Assembly: GCA_934255485.1 (NCBI GenBank)
Contig: CAKQOG010000026.1
Coordinates: 1-35,505, forward strand
DNA: 35,505 nucleotides
Direction of reading: 5' to 3'
DNA from: an uncultured Prevotellamassilia sp.
GTDB taxonomy: Bacteria > Bacteroidota > Bacteroidia > Bacteroidales > Bacteroidaceae
Translations under genes and position numbers: made by a program
Part shown: positions 9,001 through 15,576 of the stretch, one piece after another
Position numbering within the stretch: position 1 is the stretch's first letter
Layout of the letters: every line of letters begins with the position of its first letter
Notes under the pieces: generated by a model
Database searches by the model: none
The model's input: only the letters and a program-made list of their open reading frames with translations
Told to the model about the DNA's origin: nothing

Positions 9001-9407
9001 AAGTATTCTCGTATGCCAAGTCTACAAGCCAAAGCGATCTTAACAATGGTCAATGGCCTTTTGACAAACCATTCTACATCATTCTTAACCAAAGTGTAGG
9101 CAATGGATCATGGGCTGCAAACCGCGATTTGAACTTTACTTACGAAACCAAGTTCGACTGGGTACGCGTTTATCAAAAAGATGGTGGTGACATCACTGGC
9201 ATTAACAATGCAAGCAATGCAACAAAAGCCTTTGACTACTATGTAACTCCTGGCAAAGTACGCATAGTTGCACCTAATAGCACCGCAGTACAAATAGTAG
9301 ACGCACAAGGTCGTATTGTATATAACCAAACTATACAAGGCAACGAAGATGTATACCTTACTAAGGGTGTATATCTTGTAAATAATAACAAGGTATTAGT
9401 TCCATAA
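6024..9407 (+). CDS. Modular secreted GH16 endo-glycanase with T9SS C-terminal domain
   Basis: The protein has 1127 residues. A signal peptide (residues 1-20, ending ASAQS) is followed by a beta-rich module, possibly carbohydrate-binding (21-205). Next come two related modules of about 290 residues (206-503 and 504-793), each with a DxNxDG calcium-type loop (DQNNDGKFD, DLNKDGVFN) like GEVED-type domains. The GH16 catalytic domain (about 795-1055) has the ExDxxE motif GEIDIWEQ: Glu922 is the nucleophile, Asp924 the helper, Glu927 the acid/base. The last 55 residues (VQIVDAQGRIVYNQ ... KGVYLVNNNKVLVP) match the type A C-terminal signal of type IX secretion, so the enzyme is probably surface-bound or released. 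GH16 members with this bulged motif cut beta-1,3-glucans, galactans or mucin O-glycans. The fucosidase next door favours a fucosylated substrate, but this is not proven. Confidence 0.92.
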   Translation: MNVKNYIALAALTLPLAASAQSVIDFESNSGYTKVGVFDTWENSPFRTGKLNGNANVIANPHAEENPTIGGANTSAHVLAFQRSRYGSNTFGVRVELATPIALSQKVQYVHAKIYKPQDGRVMLFGLGSRDDRPWQSKEVVQVEASCISPVKTNGWYDAVFAVTGANGVSLHSLVFATDVESTHNLDADYVAYVDDIEVNNSIAPRIQYGVYPLNFDKGETLNRNDRYTKNIILKSADGEQTIKVNQQSDKLIYQQLLSSSLKAKAGETVQPRVDYNGSWMSAYVYLDQNNDGKFDCSLNENGTPADGSDVMSYSFYQNKNSKGESVPSGDVLTLSSFKIPEGLKNGFYRIRYKVDWDCIDAAGNPGNENGGNTIKGNGGTIIDTRLNVHGDKVNVSRGLSAAGTNGEVLKEDGTAFSKHEIKFGEAYTVKFKPGDGFKLSRVIIRHGYDVEKNDSLVNETPQYIDEIIPASAVKDNTYTIPAKYVDGDVVITPEFVTEDTELGDKYALNFSKDLKNNRTDRQLKSMSFNTAANTAKQTITIDDPTLVYQDQTKSSILVKKNDAISTGIVYTGGYMHGYLYVDLNKDGVFNTNLNSDGTPAEDGEMLSYYYKDGKNSKGESGINISLPKFSETNSIPQFTLPTSLPTGKYRARFKIDWDDDDPAGRYGKGSNDIDANGGYVVDFTLNVVDNYTSHKLDVATTNGSLVGINNTGLPETINQGQSFSIQAVGADEYYVADVVTVRHGKNLKGAQFVDGKKQWSEYTAELKNGVYTIPNDSVDGDILLTANFENTGSEYILKFDDEFDLPNGSQPDSKAWSRSTWATPTWKRYIARTAEGQAKTGEIEDGKLVLRCIANPFNAEKDNKGNKLEMISGAVESSNKITFTYGKVEGRLKTIGHTGNFPAFWMMPNASTYGGWPYSGEIDIWEQIDTRNVTEHTIHSKWANTKADGSECKGQTNNPAKNGKASATLGEYHVFGLEWTENLLKWFVDGKQVFSYAKSTSQSDLNNGQWPFDKPFYIILNQSVGNGSWAANRDLNFTYETKFDWVRVYQKDGGDITGINNASNATKAFDYYVTPGKVRIVAPNSTAVQIVDAQGRIVYNQTIQGNEDVYLTKGVYLVNNNKVLVP

Positions 9408-9415
9408 CAATTCGC

Positions 9416-9447
9416 TAAGGTTTTAGATATAAAAATATCCAACCTTA
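9416..9447 (+). terminator. Hairpin after the GH16 gene
   Basis: Arms TAAGGTT (9416-9422) and AACCTTA (9441-9447) enclose an inner GATAT/ATATC stem with an AAAA loop. It starts 9 bases after the GH16 stop. There is no T-run after it, so alone it is a weak terminator or a 3' stabilising hairpin. A stronger hairpin follows at 9469. Confidence 0.45.
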
Positions 9448-9468
9448 AGAAAAGCATGAATTAGAGAG

Positions 9469-9498
9469 TAGGTAGTCAAACATTGTTTTGGCTACCTA
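9469..9498 (+). terminator. Terminator between GH16 gene and prmA
   Basis: The arms are 9469-9480 (TAGGTAGTCAAA) and 9487-9498 (TTTGGCTACCTA): 12 pairs with one G-U, followed by TTTC. The left arm shares TAGGTAGTC with the hairpin before mtnN. Confidence 0.65.
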
Positions 9499-9579
9499 TT
9501 TCATTCATTATACATATACGTGTATAAAACACGTACTTCGTTTTCATCAACAAACAACTATTCTGTACATACCACACAA

Positions 9580-10494
9580 ATGCAGTATTTAGAATTTACA
9601 TTTAGCACACAGCCCTCCAACGAAACCATACAAGACGTTCTCTCGGCTGTATTAGCAGAAATAGGCTTTGATAGTTTCGTACATACCGACGAACTAGACC
9701 GTCCAGCTGTGCAACATTGCGCCAATCCTGAAGCTCCTACGTTTGAGGAGAAACTTGCCGAAGACCATTTTCAGTGCTACATACAAAAGGCTCTGTTCGA
9801 CAAGAATGCGCTCGACGAAACCATCAACAACTTTCCATTACCCGATGTAAAAATCTCTTACACCATGCAAGAGGCTGAGGATAAAGATTGGAATGAGGAA
9901 TGGGAAAAAAATTATTTCAAGCCGCTTGTTGTAGATGGTCAATGCGTAATTGCAAGCACGTTTCACAAGGATGTGCCCGAGGCAAAATATAGCATTACGA
10001 TTAATCCTCAAATGTCGTTCGGAACGGGACATCATGCCACTACATCGCAAATGATAAGTCGTCTTCTCTCCGATAATATTGAGGGACTCGAAGTGCTTGA
10101 TATGGGTTGTGGCACAAGCATCCTTGCCATATTAGCAAGCATGCGCGGTGCCAAACATTGTTTGGGCATTGATGTGGATGAATGGTGTGTAAAAAACTCG
10201 CGCGAGAACATTTCGCTCAACAATCTCAACAACATCGATGTTGAATTGGGCGATGCATCATCGCTTTCAGATAAGGGACCATTCGACTTGGTTATAGCTA
10301 ATATCAATTTGGGCATTCTGCTCAACGACCTTAAGTTCTACGTTCCACGCATGAAACAAGGAGCAAGCATCTACATGAGCGGTTTCTATGATACCGACAT
10401 TCCACAGCTTCAAGCAGAGGCCGAATGTCAAGGTCTCACTCTTGTTGATACCCACGTGCTCGATGGTTGGGCATGCCTTAAGTTCCAAAAATAA
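9580..10494 (+). CDS. prmA: Ribosomal protein L11 methyltransferase
   Basis: This SAM-dependent enzyme methylates amino groups of ribosomal protein L11. Starting from the ATG at 9580 (MQYLEFTF) the protein has 304 residues. A GTG 60 bases upstream is in frame but adds a Ser/Thr-rich stretch with no family likeness, so I reject it. The SAM-binding motif VLDMGCGTSILAILA lies at about 172-186. The PrmA signatures INPQMSFGTGHHATT before it and DLVIANINLGIL after it are clear, the latter containing the Asn-Ile-Asn in place of the common NILA-type motif. The N-terminal substrate-recognition domain is present. The gene stands between a terminator upstream and a strong bidirectional hairpin downstream, so it looks monocistronic. 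No consensus promoter is obvious in the short upstream gap. Confidence 0.95.
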   Translation: MQYLEFTFSTQPSNETIQDVLSAVLAEIGFDSFVHTDELDRPAVQHCANPEAPTFEEKLAEDHFQCYIQKALFDKNALDETINNFPLPDVKISYTMQEAEDKDWNEEWEKNYFKPLVVDGQCVIASTFHKDVPEAKYSITINPQMSFGTGHHATTSQMISRLLSDNIEGLEVLDMGCGTSILAILASMRGAKHCLGIDVDEWCVKNSRENISLNNLNNIDVELGDASSLSDKGPFDLVIANINLGILLNDLKFYVPRMKQGASIYMSGFYDTDIPQLQAEAECQGLTLVDTHVLDGWACLKFQK

Positions 10495-10500
10495 AAAAAT

Positions 10501-10537
10501 TTCCCACCCACTTATAACAACCATAAGTAGGTGGGAA
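10501..10537. terminator. Bidirectional terminator between prmA and the Lys/Cys-rich gene
   Basis: Arms 10501-10515 and 10523-10537 form 15 pairs with one mismatch around a 7-base loop. A T-rich run follows on the plus strand and an A-run precedes it, so it can end both converging transcripts. Confidence 0.85.
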
Positions 10538-10589
10538 ACTTTTTTATGTTTTAAAGGCAACATCATACACAGTTGCCAAGAGCACCATT

Positions 10590-10832
10590 TTAGTTTGTCT
10601 TAGAGCAGCACTTCTTTTGTTCAGCACCCTTTTTGCACTTTTGAGCCTTTGAGCACTTTTTGCATTCTCTCTTTTGCTTTTTAGCTTTCTTGCACTTTTT
10701 GCACTTCTTATCCTTGCTCTTTTGGTAGCATTCTGTAGTTTGTTTCTTGCAGCAACCCTCTTTTTTAGGGCACTGAGCACTCATTGATAGAGTGAAGATG
10801 GCAGTCATAGCCAATATGATCAACTTTTTCAT
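10590..10832 (-). CDS. Small secreted Lys/Cys-rich protein
   Basis: This is an 80-residue protein of unrecognised family. The start at 10832 gives a good signal peptide (MKKLIILAMTAIFTLSMSAQ). The open frame extends 33 codons further upstream, but that stretch lacks a signal peptide and overlaps the -7 box at 10888-10895. The predicted mature part has 60 residues, including 11 Cys and 24 Lys, in CC, CxxC and KCKKC-like patterns. It has almost no hydrophobic residues, so it is unlikely to fold without a ligand or disulphides. A periplasmic metal-binding (metallothionein-like) or nucleic-acid/polyanion-binding role is possible, but this is inference from composition. The frame on the same strand one base off is also open, a consequence of the AAG/TGC-rich sequence. 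It is followed by the strong hairpin at 10501-10537. Confidence 0.75.
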   Translation of the reverse strand: MKKLIILAMTAIFTLSMSAQCPKKEGCCKKQTTECYQKSKDKKCKKCKKAKKQKRECKKCSKAQKCKKGAEQKKCCSKTN

Positions 10833-10887
10833 GACGTTGTTTTTATGCTTGTTAATAATAAACATTTCACTCAATGCTTTGTAGTGG

Positions 10888-10895
10888 CAAAGATA
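10888..10895 (-). promoter_or_regulatory. -7 box of the Lys/Cys-rich gene
   Basis: Read on the minus strand this is TATCTTTG, a perfect TAnnTTTG. It lies 55 bases upstream of the start at 10832. No TTTG -33 box is seen at the expected distance. Confidence 0.55.
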
Positions 10896-10931
10896 TTGAA
10901 AAAAAGATATATACCCCTTTATTTTCAACAT

Positions 10932-11453
10932 TTATTTTATTTGCACCCCTTCGTTTTTCAGCAATTCTTTTTTTGCATCCAACCCACCAGCAAATCCCGT
11001 TAGCTTATGGTTTGAACCAACTACTCTATGGCAAGGCACTATGATACACAAACCATTAGCACCGATAGCTTGTGCCACTGCTCTCACTCCTTTAAGGTTA
11101 TTCACCCTTATAGCAATATCTTTATAAGTTCTTGTTTCGCCATAAGGTATTTTTAGCAAGGCATTCCATACTTGCTTCTGAAATGCAGTTCCTACCCAAT
11201 GTATGGGCAAGTCGAAATCTCGGCGCGTGCCAAGAAAGTACTCATTTAGTTGCAACTTAAAACGTTCAATCACGCTCGAAGTTTCCTCTACAAAAGTAGC
11301 ATTCAGCATGCTTGCGAGTCGGCGCTTATTGCGTTTGGCACACGGATGTTCGTTCCAATCACACAAGCAAAGCTCATCGCCAACCGAAGCCAACACCAAT
11401 TCGCCACAAGGCGATTGATAATATTGTAAGTTTACAATTTTATGCTGTATCAT
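10932..11453 (-). CDS. ogt: Methylated-DNA--protein-cysteine methyltransferase
   Basis: This DNA repair protein removes alkyl groups from O6-alkylguanine by transferring them irreversibly to its own cysteine. The 173 residues contain the active-site motif VPCHRVVGS with acceptor Cys141. The preceding segment FQKQVWNALLKIPYGETRTYKDIA is the DNA-binding helix-turn-helix, with RAVAQAIGANG as the recognition part. The ATG at 11453 is preceded at 11512-11519 by a TAnnTTTG box, so this gene has its own promoter. There is no AraC-like Ada regulatory domain, so it is the stand-alone form. The Lys/Cys-rich gene starts 99 bases downstream with its own -7 box. Confidence 0.95.
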   Translation of the reverse strand: MIQHKIVNLQYYQSPCGELVLASVGDELCLCDWNEHPCAKRNKRRLASMLNATFVEETSSVIERFKLQLNEYFLGTRRDFDLPIHWVGTAFQKQVWNALLKIPYGETRTYKDIAIRVNNLKGVRAVAQAIGANGLCIIVPCHRVVGSNHKLTGFAGGLDAKKELLKNEGVQIK

Positions 11454-11511
11454 TTATGATAGAAAGTTGAGAAAATTCACATCAATTCAATTTGATAACC
11501 ACTTATCGTGG

Positions 11512-11519
11512 CAAAAGTA
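11512..11519 (-). promoter_or_regulatory. -7 box of ogt
   Basis: On the minus strand this reads TACTTTTG, matching TAnnTTTG, about 58 bases before the ogt start. No clear -33 box is present. Confidence 0.5.
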
Positions 11520-11658
11520 AGAATTTATATCATTGCTTCTGCCATTTACACTCTGAAAGTTAAGCAGCAACAACCCTTCTCAATCTTATATATACTACAT
11601 ACAAGCTATACCACCCTAAGTCCGTGCATGATGATTGTTTAAAAATGCGCTTTTGACT

Positions 11659-11747
11659 GGCGTATCACGGGCGTGATACGTGCGTATCATGGGCGCGATA
11701 CGAGCGTATCATGGACGTGATACGAGCGTATCATGGGCGTGATACGC
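11659..11747. repeat. Four tandem 22-base palindromic units
   Basis: Units start at 11659, 11681, 11703 and 11725, each 22 bases long and directly abutting. Each holds a palindrome of the form CGTATCAyG-GG-CGTGATACG with few substitutions; the first unit is perfect (core 11661-11680). The junctions are palindromic too (TGATACG-ag-CGTATCA), so the array can fold in two registers. It lies in the 656-base gap between divergent ogt and maeB (11454-12109). The rest of that gap holds promoter boxes and no credible gene. There are no spacers, so it is not a CRISPR. It may be a REP-like element, a protein-binding array or a hairpin in an untranslated RNA. Confidence 0.9.
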
Positions 11748-11995
11748 CAACTACATTCGTAAGATAGTATCAGAATAACATGGTTATAGCATGATTATCA
11801 AGCATTTATAAACAAATAGCAACGTACTTACGAGTTTTAACTTTAAATGCTACTATCTTTGTTTATCGCCAAAAGCAACACAAAGTAGCATGCCATAGTC
11901 TTTGTAAGACATAATACTGTTAGCAAACCGAGCAAACAACTATTCATTTCAATAATAAAAGGCATGAAACGCATTACAAATTGAAACTAAAATTG

Positions 11996-12003
11996 TATTT
12001 TTG
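11996..12003 (+). promoter_or_regulatory. Candidate -7 box of maeB
   Basis: TATTTTTG fits TAnnTTTG and lies 106 bases before the maeB ATG. A second box, TATCTTTG at 11854-11861, could be an alternative distal promoter. Neither has a TTTG -33 element at the right distance. Confidence 0.45.
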
Positions 12004-12109
12004 CATTAAGATAGATTGTAACTTAGCAACCAAAAACGAGTTTTTTATTGCATTTAGTTTGCACCATCTTTTCTACTGAAAAACAAATATCTAACAACCC
12101 ACTCTATAT

Positions 12110-14392
12110 ATGGTAAAAATAACTAAAGAAGCCGCACTTCATTATCATGAAATGGGCAAACCTGGAAAAATCGAGATAACTCCTACAAAGCCTTATCGCA
12201 CACAAACAGACTTGTCGTTGGCTTACTCACCTGGTGTGGCAGAACCATGCCTTGAAATTCAGAAGAACCCACACGATGCTTACAGATATACCAACAAAGG
12301 CAATCTTGTGGCTGTAATATCTAACGGCACTGCCGTTTTAGGCTTGGGCGATATTGGTGCCATGAGTGGAAAACCTGTAATGGAAGGCAAGAGTTTGCTC
12401 TTTAAAATATATGCAGGCGTTGATGCCTTTGACATTGAAGTAAACGAAAAAGACCCTGCTAAATTTGTTGAAGCAGTTAAAGCTATTGCACCAACATTTG
12501 GTGGCATTAACCTTGAGGATATCAAGGCCCCCGAATGTTTTGAAATTGAAAAGCGCTTAAAAGAGGAACTCGACATCCCCGTGATGCACGACGACCAACA
12601 CGGCACCGCCATCATATCGGCAGCCGGACTTATCAACGCTCTCATGGTAGCTGGCAAGAACATTGAGGACGTAAAAATCGTGGTAAATGGTGCTGGCGCA
12701 GCCGCTATCTCTTGCACCAAACTCTACTGCGCTTTTGGTGCAAAGAAGGAGAATGTGGTAATGCTCGACTCAAAGGGCGTAATCAGTACTGATCGCACAA
12801 ACCTCAACCCTCAAAAGCAAGAATTTGCCACAAGTCGCACAGACATTCACACGCTCGAAGAGGCTGTTAAGGATGCAGATGTATTTGTTGGTCTGTCGAA
12901 AGGCAACGTACTCAGCCAAGACATGGTACGCTCAATGGCCAACAACCCTATCATATTTGCATTGGCTAACCCTGTGCCCGAAATTTCGTACGAAGATGCT
13001 ACATCAGCTCGTCCCGACGTGTTGATGAGTACGGGACGTACCGACTATCCTAACCAAATCAACAATGTTATTGGTTTTCCATACATCTTCCGTGGTGCAC
13101 TCGATACAGCTGCCACTGCTATCAACGAAGAGATGAAGATGGCTGCTGCACGCGCCATTGCCGACCTTGCTCGTCGTCCTGTGCCTGACATTGTAAATCG
13201 TGCATACCACGTGCGCAACTTTACGTTTGGTCCCGACTACTTTATTCCAAAACCCGTAGACCCACGTCTTATCACCGAGGTGTCAATGGCTGTTGCTAAG
13301 GCTGCAATGGATAGTGGTGTGGCACGCACCCCCATTCAAGATTGGAAGGCATACCGCCAACACCTGCGCGAACTCATGGGACAAGAAACCAAGTTTACGC
13401 AAAACCTCTACGATACGGCTCGCTCTAACCCTAAGCGCGTAGTGTTTGCCGAAGGCACACACCCCACCATGCTCGAGGCTGCAGTTAAGGCTAAAGAAGA
13501 GGGCATCTGCTTCCCAATTCTGCTTGGAAACGACGTGCAGATACGCAATCTTGCCGAAGAACTTAAGCTCAACCTCGACGGCATTGAAATACTTAATCTG
13601 CGCAACGACACTCAAAACGAGCGACGTCATCGCTATGCACAAATCTTTGCCAAGAAGATGGAACGCAAGGGCTATACCCCCCAAGAGGCAGAGGATAAGA
13701 TGTACGAACGCAACTACTTTGGTATGATGATGGTAGAAACTGGCGAGGCTGACGCATTTATCACAGGTCTTTACACCAAATATTCTAACACATTCAAAGT
13801 GGCACGCGAGGTTATCGGCATTCGCCCTGGCTACAACCACTTTGGCACCATGCACCTTATCAATACAAAGAAGGGTATACTCTTTGTAGCCGACACTTTG
13901 GTAAACCGTCATCCCAATGAAGAAGCTCTCTACGACATTGCTCGCCTGTCGGCATCAACCGTGCGCTTCTTTAACCGTACTCCAGCCATGGCCATGCTAT
14001 CGTACTCAAACTTTGGCACCGACAACGATGGTAGTGCACAGAGTGTGCGCAACGTTGTGAGCCGCCTACACCAAGAGGATGCAAGCCTTGCTATCGATGG
14101 CGAAATGCAACTTAACTTTGCTATGGACAAGGACCTACGCGATGAGAAATATCCTTTCAACACCTTAAAGGGATTGGATGTTAATACCCTCATCTTCCCC
14201 AACCTTTCGGCTGCAAACTCTTCGTACAAGATTGTGAAGGCTCTTGAAGACGACGGCGAGGTGGTTGGTCCAATCCAAATGGGACTGAACAAGCCTATCC
14301 ACTTTACTGACTTTGAAAGTTCTGTAAACGATATTGTAAACGTTACTGCTGTTGCCGTAATTGATGCTATCGTAATGGAAAAGAAAAAGTAA
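12110..14392 (+). CDS. maeB: NADP-dependent malic enzyme with phosphotransacetylase-like domain
   Basis: This enzyme oxidatively decarboxylates malate to pyruvate, giving NADPH for biosynthesis. The 760 residues match the hybrid MaeB form. The malic enzyme N-terminal domain has SLAYSPGVAEPC and GLGDIGAMSGKPVMEGK, with HDDQHGTAI for metal and substrate binding. The NAD(P)-binding domain carries VVNGAGAAAISC and IFALANPVPEI. A C-terminal phosphate acetyl/butyryltransferase-like domain (about 430-760; RVVFAEGTHPTMLEAA, TGLYTKYSNTFKVAREVIG, FPNLSAANSSYKI) follows, which in studied MaeB proteins has a regulatory rather than catalytic role. The gene stands alone: it has a long upstream region with palindromic repeats, and hairpins close it downstream. 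Confidence 0.97.
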   Translation: MVKITKEAALHYHEMGKPGKIEITPTKPYRTQTDLSLAYSPGVAEPCLEIQKNPHDAYRYTNKGNLVAVISNGTAVLGLGDIGAMSGKPVMEGKSLLFKIYAGVDAFDIEVNEKDPAKFVEAVKAIAPTFGGINLEDIKAPECFEIEKRLKEELDIPVMHDDQHGTAIISAAGLINALMVAGKNIEDVKIVVNGAGAAAISCTKLYCAFGAKKENVVMLDSKGVISTDRTNLNPQKQEFATSRTDIHTLEEAVKDADVFVGLSKGNVLSQDMVRSMANNPIIFALANPVPEISYEDATSARPDVLMSTGRTDYPNQINNVIGFPYIFRGALDTAATAINEEMKMAAARAIADLARRPVPDIVNRAYHVRNFTFGPDYFIPKPVDPRLITEVSMAVAKAAMDSGVARTPIQDWKAYRQHLRELMGQETKFTQNLYDTARSNPKRVVFAEGTHPTMLEAAVKAKEEGICFPILLGNDVQIRNLAEELKLNLDGIEILNLRNDTQNERRHRYAQIFAKKMERKGYTPQEAEDKMYERNYFGMMMVETGEADAFITGLYTKYSNTFKVAREVIGIRPGYNHFGTMHLINTKKGILFVADTLVNRHPNEEALYDIARLSASTVRFFNRTPAMAMLSYSNFGTDNDGSAQSVRNVVSRLHQEDASLAIDGEMQLNFAMDKDLRDEKYPFNTLKGLDVNTLIFPNLSAANSSYKIVKALEDDGEVVGPIQMGLNKPIHFTDFESSVNDIVNVTAVAVIDAIVMEKKK

Positions 14393-14432
14393 AAAACGTT
14401 CTAATAAGTAAGTGAACAAATTTAAATTAGAG

Positions 14433-14457
14433 AGGTACGAGCTGAAAGTCCGTACCT
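14433..14457 (+). terminator. Short hairpin after maeB
   Basis: Arms AGGTACG (14433-14439) and CGTACCT (14451-14457) form 7 perfect pairs, 40 bases after the stop. No T-run follows, so this is more likely a 3' end structure than a complete terminator. Confidence 0.35.
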
Positions 14458-14486
14458 TACCCCTACCCCTTACTTAATACACAACT

Positions 14487-14535
14487 TAAGTCTCCCCTTA
14501 TATCTATCTAACCAAAGATTTATAGGGGAGACTTA
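14487..14535 (+). terminator. Terminator between maeB and the TPR gene
   Basis: Arms TAAGTCTCCCCT (14487-14498) and AGGGGAGACTTA (14524-14535) are perfectly complementary, followed by GTTTTTAAAG. The loop is long (25 bases). Confidence 0.7.
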
Positions 14536-14560
14536 GTTTTTAAAGTTTACAAGTTATTGC

Positions 14561-15562
14561 ATGCGTTACTCTGTTTCTCTCATCATTGCATTTTTCTTAT
14601 CATTACTTTCATACATCGCACAAAATGAATGCTTGATAACCAACAATAATAGTTGGTATATGCAATGCCAAGCACAAACTATTATCGAACTTAAAAAGGG
14701 CGGCAGTATACGCTCTAAAAACATTAACGACTACAAAGAAGACCCTAAATATAAGCAACGCATTGCCGAAGATTCTCTGCTCTATATCGACAACCTAAGG
14801 CGTGCCTTTAATGCGCTTCATGCCGACTCTACTGCGCAAGCCGAAGCCCTATTTAAGGAGGCATTAAAGCTGAGACCTTATGCGCCAGGAAACCACGTTA
14901 TTAAGTATAACCTTGGGTTGCTCGATATGTCAAGAGGGAAAAACAAAGAGGCTGTGGCTACGCTTACCGACATCATCAACAAATACCCTAACTATAGCGA
15001 TGCACGCATAGCAAGGGCCGAAGCCAACCTGCAACTCGACCATGCCAACGAAGCGCTTGAGGATGCACGACAAATACTCGATAAGGCTGTGATACTCAAA
15101 ACCTCGCCCGACATTGTTGAGAAAGCTCACTTCGTTAAAGCCGCTGCCCAGTTTCAGCTACACTTCTTCCCCGAAGCACATGCTGAGCTACAAGGCATCA
15201 TCAAAAACAATCCTAACAACCTAAATGCGTTGGTGCTCGACGCACTCACCTTGCAACAGATGGGACAACCCAAAGAGGCTCTTAATAGGCTCAACCTTAT
15301 TGTTTCGGCCCACCCCAACAACGTAGATGCCCTTACCACAAGAGCCAACGTTGAGTTTAGCCTTGGGCTTTATGCCATGGCACGTGCCGACTACGACACA
15401 CTTATTCAGCTACAACCCAATGACAGTGGCTACTACATTGAACGGGCTAAGACCTTGCTACAATTAGGCGAAAAGAAACTGGCACAAAAAGACTTGAAAA
15501 AGGCGATTAGCATGGGCGTTCCGCAAGGATTGGTTCACCCATTGCTTTTACAAGCTAAGTAA
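14561..15562 (+). CDS. TPR repeat protein with N-terminal signal/anchor
   Basis: This 333-residue protein begins with a hydrophobic segment (YSVSLIIAFFLSLLSYIA), probably an uncleaved anchor or a signal peptide, so it acts outside the cytoplasm. From about residue 60 to the end it consists of tetratricopeptide repeats of about 34 residues; typical pieces are ALFKEALKLRPYAPGNHVIKYNLGLL, AVATLTDIINKYPNYSDARIARAEANL, and ARADYDTLIQLQPNDSGYYIERAKTLL. TPR proteins serve as scaffolds, so no enzymatic role is implied. The GHL10 gene starts 14 bases after the stop, indicating cotranscription and perhaps a joint role at the envelope. The exact partner is unknown. Confidence 0.85.
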   Translation: MRYSVSLIIAFFLSLLSYIAQNECLITNNNSWYMQCQAQTIIELKKGGSIRSKNINDYKEDPKYKQRIAEDSLLYIDNLRRAFNALHADSTAQAEALFKEALKLRPYAPGNHVIKYNLGLLDMSRGKNKEAVATLTDIINKYPNYSDARIARAEANLQLDHANEALEDARQILDKAVILKTSPDIVEKAHFVKAAAQFQLHFFPEAHAELQGIIKNNPNNLNALVLDALTLQQMGQPKEALNRLNLIVSAHPNNVDALTTRANVEFSLGLYAMARADYDTLIQLQPNDSGYYIERAKTLLQLGEKKLAQKDLKKAISMGVPQGLVHPLLLQAK

Positions 15563-15576
15563 TATTAGTAAAGAAT

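Noticed and set aside
9520..9579. GTG start 20 codons upstream of prmA
   Set aside because: The added residues are Ser/Thr-rich and unlike PrmA; the ATG at 9580 begins the typical N-terminus.
10544..10780. Highly basic, protamine-like frame overlapping the Lys/Cys-rich gene
   Set aside because: It is the same AAG/TGC-rich DNA read in another frame, with no signal peptide, and it runs into the terminator region. The signal-peptide frame is the better choice.
11659..11747. CRISPR array
   Set aside because: The units abut with no spacers, and no cas genes are present in the window.
13283..13912. 209-codon minus-strand frame opposite maeB
   Set aside because: It is antisense to the conserved phosphotransacetylase-like domain, with Cys/His-rich shadow composition and no motif.
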